From positions 1 through 23,061 of the forward strand of contig NZ_DAIQAX010000016.1 in NCBI RefSeq assembly GCF_036781485.1: DNA of 23,061 nt, read 5' to 3'. The notes below the pieces were generated by a model. The model had not been told where the DNA came from and did not search any database. It was given only the letters and a program-made list of their open reading frames with translations. The stretch comes from Thermocrinis sp. (lineage in GTDB: Bacteria > Aquificota > Aquificia > Aquificales > Aquificaceae). Positions 8,009 through 13,504 of this stretch are shown in pieces. The first letter of the stretch is position 1; every line of letters starts with the position of its first letter. The position numbers were made by a program, and so were the translations under genes.

Positions 8009-8706
8009 AAGAAGTCAAAGCTGTTGGTAAGACTTTGGGAAATAAGGCCTTTTTTTATTAGTTCAGCTTCTTCAAATCTTATAATACTTTCTGGCATCAG
8101 TCCCAGTGGGCACACCATAGAACAGTTTTTGCAATGAGTGCAAAGTTGAATATACGCGTTTTTTATTCGCAAAAGACTCTCTTCTTTCTTTGAATTTCTT
8201 GGGTCTTGCGTTAGTTTGTAAATTCTTAAAAAACTCATAGGACCACCAAAGCCTTGGTTGGTTAGAAAGACTGGACAACTTGCATCGCACAAACCACAGG
8301 CTATACACTCAAAGCTTTTTTCCACCATAGAGTTTGTTTTGAATATCTGAAGATTATTACCAAGAGGCTCATACCAAATCCTTAGCTTTTTGAGGCGTTC
8401 TATCAATGCTGAATGATCCACCACTAAGTCTTTTATGATGGGTAGGTTGTCAAGGGGTTCAATAGTTATTGGATCTTCTAACTCTCTTACTTTGGTTTTG
8501 CATGCAAGCACTGGTTTTGCGTTGACCTTTACGCCACAAGTTCCACATATCCCAGCCCTGCACATGCTTCTAAAAGAAAGCGTAGGATCGTAGTTCTCTT
8601 TAAGGGTATATAGGATGTCTAATACTGTTTGATTTGGCTCAAGGGAAACATCAAACTCTTTGAATAAACTTTCATGATTTCGGTACAGCTTTACACGCAC
8701 CAGCAT
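8005..8706 (-). CDS. frdB: Succinate dehydrogenase / fumarate reductase iron-sulfur subunit
   Basis: A 233-residue electron-transfer subunit. The N-terminal ferredoxin domain has Cys49, 54, 57 and 69 for a [2Fe-2S] cluster; the C-terminal helical domain has Cys134/137/140/144 (CIACGLCDASCP) and Cys189/192/195/199 (CTHCKNCSMVCP). In ordinary SdhB/FrdB the third motif is C-x5-C-x3-C and binds [3Fe-4S]; here the added cysteine predicts a second [4Fe-4S], as in archaeal type-E and thiol-dependent enzymes. In an Aquificales cell running the reductive TCA cycle, fumarate reduction is the likely job. The catalytic and anchor subunits are not in the window. No clear ribosome site precedes the ATG. 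frdB versus sdhB is undecided from sequence. Confidence 0.88.
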   Translation of the reverse strand: MLVRVKLYRNHESLFKEFDVSLEPNQTVLDILYTLKENYDPTLSFRSMCRAGICGTCGVKVNAKPVLACKTKVRELEDPITIEPLDNLPIIKDLVVDHSALIERLKKLRIWYEPLGNNLQIFKTNSMVEKSFECIACGLCDASCPVFLTNQGFGGPMSFLRIYKLTQDPRNSKKEESLLRIKNAYIQLCTHCKNCSMVCPLGLMPESIIRFEEAELIKKGLISQSLTNSFDFF

Positions 8707-8752
8707 GAGTTTTTAAATTTAATCTTTCCAGATCAGAAAGGTTTTACTATCC

Positions 8753-8851
8753 TTACCTCGCCCCTTCCAAAGATATGGCATTGTATCCCCCAAGCCTCTC
8801 GTAAAGGCTCTTCTCTTTACCCTGTTTGAAGTTTTTCAGTGATTTAATCAC
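8753..8851 (-). pseudogene. Remnant resembling the N-terminus of a truncated hemoglobin
   Basis: Read leftward from a GTG at 8851, the frame gives about 32 residues, including KSLYERLGGYNAIS, and ends at TAA 8755-8753. The string S/T-LYERLGG-x-x-AI is the standard opening of truncated hemoglobins, which run on to about 120 residues; everything with the heme-binding histidine is missing here. After the match, the next frame reads HIFGRGEVRIVKPF and stops at 8735-8733, which could be the tail of the same or another gene. The likely reading is a gene that lost its middle by deletion. The match is short, so chance is not excluded. It lies directly upstream of frdB on the same strand. Confidence 0.45.
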
Positions 8852-8852
8852 T
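8838..8852. promoter_or_regulatory. Perfect 15-bp palindrome upstream of uppS
   Basis: AGTGATT-T-AATCACT is a perfect 7+1+7 palindrome. Its centre (8845) is about 45 nt upstream of the expected uppS transcription start. It resembles but does not match CRP/FNR-type boxes, whose half-sites are one base further apart. It also covers the first codons of the globin-like remnant on the other strand. It could be an operator for either direction; the regulator is unknown. Confidence 0.45.
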
Positions 8853-8877
8853 TTTAGATAGTTTTTCTTGCAGAGAG

Positions 8878-8883
8878 TATAAT
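8878..8883 (+). promoter_or_regulatory. -10 element of uppS, predicting a leaderless mRNA
   Basis: TATAAT at 8878-8883 ends 7 nt before the uppS ATG at 8891, so transcription would begin at or next to the start codon. No ribosome site is present, which fits a leaderless message. The -35 region is poor (TAGATA at 8855-8860 with a 17-nt spacer), and the palindrome at 8838-8852 sits just above it. Confidence 0.6.
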
Positions 8884-8890
8884 ATAAAGA

Positions 8891-9577
8891 ATGCAAAAAA
8901 TACCAAAACATTTAGCCATAATTATGGATGGAAACGGGAGGTGGGCACAGGAGAGAGAACTGCCAAGGATAGCGGGGCATTGTGAGGGAGTAAAAAGGGC
9001 AGAAGAGATAGTGTATGCGTGCCAGGATTTGGGAATAAAATTCTTAACCCTTTACACCTTTTCAACGGAAAATTGGAAAAGGCCCGCAGAAGAAGTCAAA
9101 GCCCTGTTTGAACTTTTTGAAGGCTATCTGAGTAAAAAGATAACTGAGTTGAAAGAAAAAAACATAAAACTAAGGTTTATTGGAAGAAAGGACAGAGTTC
9201 CAAAGACCACTTTAAAGATCATGGAAGAGGCGGAAGAGCAAACAAAAGACTGCAGTTCCCTTACGGTGATCTTAGCGGTAGATTACGGAGGAAGGGACGA
9301 AATAATAAGGGCTGTGAATAAAATTTTGAGCTCTGGGATAAAGAGTGTAACAGAAGAAGAGTTTTCCAAATTTTTAGACCTTGCGGGCATACCAGACCCA
9401 GACCTTCTCATAAGAACTGCAGGAGAGGAGAGGATATCCAACTTTCTACTCTGGCACATAGCTTACACAGAGTTCTACTTTTCCCCCGTCTATTGGCCAG
9501 ATTTTACGAAGGAAGAGCTACTAAAAGCTTTGGAAGACTTTTCTTGCAGAAAGAGGAGGTTTGGTGCAGTTTTATAA
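8891..9577 (+). CDS. uppS: Undecaprenyl diphosphate synthase (isoprenyl transferase)
   Basis: A 228-residue cytoplasmic cis-prenyltransferase that extends farnesyl diphosphate with isopentenyl units to the C55 lipid carrier used for peptidoglycan and surface glycans. MDGNGRWA (12-19) contains the catalytic aspartate (Asp13); TLYTFSTENWKRP (53-65) and the family signature DLLIRTAGEERISNFLLW (171-188) follow, with RRFG near the end. Length is slightly short of the usual 240-250. The start is taken at ATG 8891 because the only upstream signal is a -10 box directly before it. The stop overlaps the cdsA start. The lipid carrier it makes is also what an STT3-type glycosyltransferase downstream would use. 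Confidence 0.95.
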   Translation: MQKIPKHLAIIMDGNGRWAQERELPRIAGHCEGVKRAEEIVYACQDLGIKFLTLYTFSTENWKRPAEEVKALFELFEGYLSKKITELKEKNIKLRFIGRKDRVPKTTLKIMEEAEEQTKDCSSLTVILAVDYGGRDEIIRAVNKILSSGIKSVTEEEFSKFLDLAGIPDPDLLIRTAGEERISNFLLWHIAYTEFYFSPVYWPDFTKEELLKALEDFSCRKRRFGAVL

Positions 9578-10271
9578 GGGAAGGGAATCCGTAGGAATAC
9601 TTATAGGAGCTTTAACCCTACTTTCCGCATTTTTTCCAGACTTACTTTTTTTACTTTTTCTCTTACTTTTGTCTTTTGGTATTGGAAGGGAGCTAAGCAA
9701 CGCACTTGATGCCAAAAAAGTTTCGTACTTTGTTCCCTTAGTCCTTCTGCTTAGTTCTTATAGGCTTGAGCTTGGTATATTTGCGGTTTTAGCCTTTGGT
9801 TTTCTGATAGCTTACCTTAGATGGTCCTTAGATAGTTTGCTAAAAAGCGTGCTTATACTGACCTACGCTGGGCTGTTGCCTTCCTTTTTACTTTTGGTAA
9901 AATCCCACAACCACTGGGAGTTTCTAAAGCTGGTTTTCTTTGCATACACAGTGGATACAGCCTCCTACTATGCGGGCAAGCTTTTTGGAAAAAGGCCCTT
10001 GGCTCCAAGGCTTTCTCCTAAAAAAACCTGGGAAGGTCTGGTGGGAGGCGCTTTGGCAGGACTGCTTTTTTTCTTAATCATCAACAAACCTGTCCTTTTT
10101 ACTATTCCCTTTGTTTTAGTGGCTCTGCTTGGAGACCTTTTTAAGAGTTTCATAAAAAGGCAAGTGGGTATAAAAGACTTTTCCCAATTGCTTGGAGAAC
10201 ACGGTGGTTTAACGGACAGGTTTGATTCGGTGTTGTTTATTTGCATCTTTTGGACGATTGTATTAATATAA
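9564..10271 (+). CDS. cdsA: Phosphatidate cytidylyltransferase
   Basis: A 235-residue inner-membrane enzyme making CDP-diacylglycerol from phosphatidate and CTP, the precursor of acidic phospholipids. About seven hydrophobic spans are visible. Family marks are RLSPKKTWEGLVGG (149-162), GDLFKSFIKR (190-199), and GIKDF...GEHGGLTDRFDS (202-222), the last corresponding to the CDP-alcohol signature near the metal site. GTG 9564 is preferred over TTG 9561 because GAGGAGGT (9553-9560) then has workable spacing. It overlaps uppS by 14 nt, an arrangement found in many bacteria, although the usual dxr and rseP do not follow. Confidence 0.93.
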   Translation: MQFYKGRESVGILIGALTLLSAFFPDLLFLLFLLLLSFGIGRELSNALDAKKVSYFVPLVLLLSSYRLELGIFAVLAFGFLIAYLRWSLDSLLKSVLILTYAGLLPSFLLLVKSHNHWEFLKLVFFAYTVDTASYYAGKLFGKRPLAPRLSPKKTWEGLVGGALAGLLFFLIINKPVLFTIPFVLVALLGDLFKSFIKRQVGIKDFSQLLGEHGGLTDRFDSVLFICIFWTIVLI

Positions 10272-10295
10272 TATTTCAGGAAGGGAGGTATGAAG

Positions 10296-12020
10296 ATGAA
10301 AAGAATTCTTTTTCTAATTCTATGCATACTAATATCCCTCGGATACTCTCTCACCCTTAGAGAAATGAAGTTTGAAAACACGAGGCTTGAAACTGTAGTT
10401 AAAACCCTATCTCAAATCGCTGAACTTAACGTTTTGTTTGACCCGGCTATATCAGCAGATTTACAAAAGCCTGTAAGTATAACCATTTACAAGCCTATGC
10501 CCGTGGGAGAAGCCCTTAACCTAATTCTCAAAGAGTATGGTTTAATCGCCGTGCCAGTGGATACTAAGGTCTACAGAATTACAAAGGCTGGGGAGATTAG
10601 CCTTAGCATAGGTGTTTTAGGGGAGGATCAGGTAAGAAAGATAGTGGATTTTTTAAAGGCTAGGGTTAGCCCCTCTGCGGAGATAGTCATAGACAGGACA
10701 CTCGGGACTATATACATAAGGGATGAGGAAGCAAGGATAAAAAAACTGGAACCTGCTCTAAGGGATTTTCAAAAGGTGGCAGAGAGGATAGCCCCCACTG
10801 AAGAAAGGGTAACAAGGGTCTTTTATCTAAAAAACATAAGCGTAGATGAAGCACAAAGGCTGATTACTCCAAAGATAAGAAAAGAAACCGTTATAAGCAA
10901 GGTGCCAACTTTTAATGCTTTGGTGATAACAGACTCGCCGTCCCAGATAGAGCTTTACGCACAGATCTTAAAGAATTTCTTAACAGATCAGCCAAGGGAG
11001 AGAAGACCCGTAACTAAAATACTCTATCTAAAGTACATATCTCCAAGTGAATTTATAAAGATGATAGAACCTTTAAGGTCAGAAGCTGGCGTTATACTGA
11101 GCGGTGGTGGATTTAAAGTAGAAGAGCCAGCACAGGCTCAAACAGCTCAGCAGCAACAGGTCCAAACACAACCCACTCCTACGCCAATTCTTAAAGAGTT
11201 TAACGCAGTTATGATAACAGACTATCCTGATGTTCTGGAAACCATCATGGACAGGTTTAAGGATTACATAAGCGAGGAGCCCGTGAGGGTAAGGATAGAA
11301 GCAAGGATAGTTGAGGTCAGAGAAGAAGCACTCAGAGAATTGGGAATAAACTGGAATGCCCTTTTTTCTAATGCTCGTGTCCCTCAAGCTTGGTCTGGTG
11401 GGGTTGGGTCAGGTGTTGGCTTGGGTCCGCCTCCTTCTTGGCTTCCAGATCCAGGGCTTTCTCCCACGCCTGGTGGAATAGCCTTGTTTACCTATCAAAA
11501 GGGTATTCTGAACGCCCTTAACTTTAGGATCTCCGCCTTAGAGAAGGTTGCAGCCATAAAGAACATTGCCAAACCTACAGTCCTTACCATAAACGGTCAG
11601 AAGGCTACCATAAAGCAAGGTGTCCAGGTACCCTATCAGACTGCAGCGATAGGTGGTGGTGGAACTGCCGTTCCCAATATCCAGTTTAAGGATGTGGTTT
11701 TACAGCTTGATGTGACCCCTATAGTTTCCCCAGATGACAGGATAATGATGGAGATAGAGTTAAAGAGGGATACCCTGGGAGTTCAAACCTCCCAAGGACC
11801 CGCGATAAACACAAAGGATATAAAGACTAAGATAATCGTAGAAGATGGACAAACGGTAGTCATAGGCGGGATAATAGATGACCAGAGCAACCTTACTAAC
11901 GAGGGCGTGCCAGGCTTGGTAAGGGTTCCCCTCCTGAAATACCTCTTTGGGCAGGAAAGGCTAAGCAAGCAAAACAGCGAACTGCTCATATTCATAACTC
12001 CACTACTGGTTAGACAATGA
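10296..12020 (+). CDS. pilQ: Type IV pilus / type II secretion secretin (PilQ/GspD family)
   Basis: A 574-residue outer-membrane channel subunit through which pili or proteins pass. Residues 1-17 are a signal peptide. An STN-type domain (about 22-95) is followed by two N-type ring domains (about 172-228 and 238-325), the second holding a Gln/Pro-rich loop (AQAQTAQQQQVQTQPTPTP, 279-297). The secretin domain runs from about 330 and ends with VPGLVRVPLLKYLFG and ELLIFITPLLV. A Gly/Pro-rich insert (about 367-394) lies where the gate loop is expected. ATG 10296 has GGGAGG 7 nt upstream, whereas ATG 10290 is too close. No AMIN domain is seen, and it is shorter than typical PilQ. Pilus function is inferred from the pilins nearby; GspD is the alternative. 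Confidence 0.88.
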   Translation: MKRILFLILCILISLGYSLTLREMKFENTRLETVVKTLSQIAELNVLFDPAISADLQKPVSITIYKPMPVGEALNLILKEYGLIAVPVDTKVYRITKAGEISLSIGVLGEDQVRKIVDFLKARVSPSAEIVIDRTLGTIYIRDEEARIKKLEPALRDFQKVAERIAPTEERVTRVFYLKNISVDEAQRLITPKIRKETVISKVPTFNALVITDSPSQIELYAQILKNFLTDQPRERRPVTKILYLKYISPSEFIKMIEPLRSEAGVILSGGGFKVEEPAQAQTAQQQQVQTQPTPTPILKEFNAVMITDYPDVLETIMDRFKDYISEEPVRVRIEARIVEVREEALRELGINWNALFSNARVPQAWSGGVGSGVGLGPPPSWLPDPGLSPTPGGIALFTYQKGILNALNFRISALEKVAAIKNIAKPTVLTINGQKATIKQGVQVPYQTAAIGGGGTAVPNIQFKDVVLQLDVTPIVSPDDRIMMEIELKRDTLGVQTSQGPAINTKDIKTKIIVEDGQTVVIGGIIDDQSNLTNEGVPGLVRVPLLKYLFGQERLSKQNSELLIFITPLLVRQ

Positions 12021-12640
12021 GGATTAGACTTAGGCTTTTTGACATAAAGGACATAGACGAGCTAATATTCAGATTATCTGGTATTGGTGTAGGTCTTGAA
12101 GATGTATACAAGCAGTTAGAGGAAGGGGGAGCAAAAAGTTTAGAGATATTCGTAGATGAAAACCAGCTATCCAGGGTAAGATCTGCTCTAGAAGGACTAT
12201 GTCAATTGGAGATTGTTTATACAAAAGAGAGCTTTAGGGCTGTCCCTCTACTCCTCTTAGGAATACTCTGGATGGATAACGCCCTGCTTTACTTTCTCTT
12301 AAAGCTTTCCCTTCTTTCCCAAGATTTTAACTATTTTTTAAGTTCAATCCTTAGATCCAGTAAGCTGGTGGAAATTTTTAAAAGCCTAATAAGTCTTATG
12401 GCTATAGGGGTTTATTACTCTGGTTTTGTCTTGGCTCAAAACACTACGCCTGTAGGTAGGCTTTTTGGTCTGAAGGTAGAAAGGGATCGCGCTTACTTTA
12501 TAGTGCTCTTTAGCCTGCCCCTCGTAGCTTTTAAGCTTTTGCAGTTTGACCAAACCATCCTGAGGCTTTTGGGGTTGTTTATTCTAAGCCTTTGCTTGGT
12601 GCTCCCGTTCTACTTTCAAAGCTCTGTGAAGTATTTGTGA
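12017..12640 (+). CDS. RDD-like membrane protein coupled to the secretin gene
   Basis: A 207-residue protein with a soluble N-terminal part (about 1-72, mixed helix and strand) followed by about four hydrophobic spans. The segment VYYSGFVLAQNTTPVGRLFGLKV (132-154) resembles the second half of an RDD domain, where a T-P-G-K-R-hydrophobic-hydrophobic-G motif follows a membrane span; Arg74 and Asp87 would be the other signature residues near the first span. The match is loose. Its ATG overlaps the secretin stop (ATGA), so the two are likely translated together, which hints at a role in pilus or secretion-channel assembly. The function is not known from sequence. Confidence 0.6.
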   Translation: MRIRLRLFDIKDIDELIFRLSGIGVGLEDVYKQLEEGGAKSLEIFVDENQLSRVRSALEGLCQLEIVYTKESFRAVPLLLLGILWMDNALLYFLLKLSLLSQDFNYFLSSILRSSKLVEIFKSLISLMAIGVYYSGFVLAQNTTPVGRLFGLKVERDRAYFIVLFSLPLVAFKLLQFDQTILRLLGLFILSLCLVLPFYFQSSVKYL

Positions 12641-12646
12641 AAGGTA

Positions 12647-12676
12647 TTGACTTCCCTCCCCATAATAGAATAAAAT
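12647..12676 (+). promoter_or_regulatory. Promoter of the pilin gene
   Basis: TTGACT (12647-12652), an 18-nt spacer and TAAAAT (12671-12676) give a good sigma-70-type promoter. The start would be near 12683, giving a leader of about 50 nt. The leader contains a 10-bp perfect palindrome, GGACCGGTCC (12693-12702), whose role is unknown. No sigma-54 site of the kind used for pilA in many Proteobacteria is seen. Confidence 0.65.
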
Positions 12677-12732
12677 TAAATCTAACCCTTGAGGACCGGT
12701 CCGATAGGGAAAACTTTAAGGGAGGTATAGTC

Positions 12733-13155
12733 ATGAGACAGCAAAAGGGTTTCACCCTCATTGAGCTGCTGGTAGTCATAGCCATCATAGCCATTTTAGC
12801 ATCCTTGGCAATACCCCAGTATCTGAGCTATCAAAGAAAGGCTAAGGTTAGCTCCTACGCAGAACCCATAGCAAGGGGTTGCTTGATGGACCTTGCGGCG
12901 TATTGTATGGAAAATCCCGGTAGTAGCGGCGGCTATATAGTTGGTACTGGCTCCTTTGGTGCTAACTGCAGAAACCAAACTGTAACCACAGCTGGTGGGA
13001 CAGTGACACTTAGTACCGGTGGTAACGCTAGCTGCGGTAACGATGGAGTTTTGAGTGGTTTAAGTATAATAGGAACCCTCTCTGGTGTAAACGACTACAG
13101 GGCAAGGTGCTTTACTACTGACCAATCTATAAGGTGCACTGTAGAAGCTCAATAA
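12733..13155 (+). CDS. pilA: Type IV pilin (likely major pilin)
   Basis: A 140-residue prepilin. The short leader MRQQKG is followed by FTLIELLVVIAIIAILASLA, the class III signal: prepilin peptidase cuts after Gly6, methylates Phe1, and Glu5 is present. The mature chain is 134 residues, with the helix continuing through IPQYLSYQRKAKVSSYAEP and a small glycine/threonine-rich head. Six cysteines (in GCLMD, AYC, ANC, ASC, ARC and IRC) could form disulfides. Two N-x-S/T sites (NQT, NAS) are in the head. GGAGGT (12721-12726) sits 6 nt before the ATG, so the longer frame opening at 12592 is not used. Its own promoter and a strong terminator just after it suggest high, separate expression, hence the major-pilin call. 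Confidence 0.92.
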   Translation: MRQQKGFTLIELLVVIAIIAILASLAIPQYLSYQRKAKVSSYAEPIARGCLMDLAAYCMENPGSSGGYIVGTGSFGANCRNQTVTTAGGTVTLSTGGNASCGNDGVLSGLSIIGTLSGVNDYRARCFTTDQSIRCTVEAQ

Positions 13156-13184
13156 TCCATCTTTAGCCATGTTCTCCTTTTATT

Positions 13185-13210
13185 GCCCCCAGTAGGGGGG
13201 CTTTACTTTA
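13185..13210 (+). terminator. Intrinsic terminator after the pilin gene
   Basis: GCCCCC (13185-13190), loop AGTAG, then GGGGGC (13196-13201) form a perfect GC-only stem followed by a T-rich tail, TTTACTTTA. It lies 30 nt after the pilin stop and before the second pilin copy and the STT3 gene, so it would separate or attenuate their expression. Confidence 0.75.
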
Positions 13211-13504
13211 GTAGAGCCTCTTAAGGCAAGGGCTTGTATGATGGACATTGCCTCTTACTGTGCGACAAATAATCCATCTTCTGGGACAGAAACCTATTCT
13301 GTGATTGGAAACTCCAGCTTTCCCAACTGTGTAGCAAACTACACCACTCCCGGGGGTTTGGTTCATTTGCAGGCTTCCACAGCTCCGGTTTGCAACAGCA
13401 CTGGTGAATTGACTGCAGGAGAGATAGTAGCCTATTTTTCTCCAGACGGACAAAAGGTAGTGTGCAAGGTGGATATAAGGCCCTTTAGATGTTACATAGA
13501 ATAA
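13196..13504 (+). pseudogene. Second pilin copy lacking its N-terminal helix
   Basis: The open frame from 13196 reads GGFTLVEPLKARACMMDIAS and continues to TAA at 13502-13504. From CMMD onward it parallels the preceding pilin (CMMDIASYC versus CLMDLAAYC, PSSG versus GSSG), and all six cysteines are matched, so it is a paralogous pilin head. The hydrophobic helix is absent: what looks like the start of the helix (GFTLVE) is joined directly to the segment that corresponds to AEPIARG in the intact pilin. No start codon with a good ribosome site precedes it; ATG 13238 would make an 88-residue soluble head. It could be a deletion pseudogene or a silent cassette for recombination into the intact pilin. 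It overlaps the STT3 gene by 16 nt. Confidence 0.75.

Noticed and set aside
8838..8852. CRP/FNR-type binding site
   Set aside because: The half-sites GTGA and TCAC are 5 nt apart rather than the 6 of the CRP/FNR family, so I report it only as a palindrome of unknown regulator.
10267..10272. TATAAT overlapping the cdsA stop as a promoter for the secretin
   Set aside because: No acceptable -35 lies at the right distance (TTGCAT is 20 nt away), so read-through from uppS-cdsA is as likely.
12693..12702. GGACCGGTCC palindrome in the pilin leader
   Set aside because: A 10-bp palindrome without a loop is too short to call an operator or RNA hairpin without other copies; noted only in the promoter entry.
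12592..12732. N-terminal extension of the pilin frame
   Set aside because: The extension would cross the promoter and place 47 residues before a textbook prepilin leader; the ATG at 12733 has a proper ribosome site.
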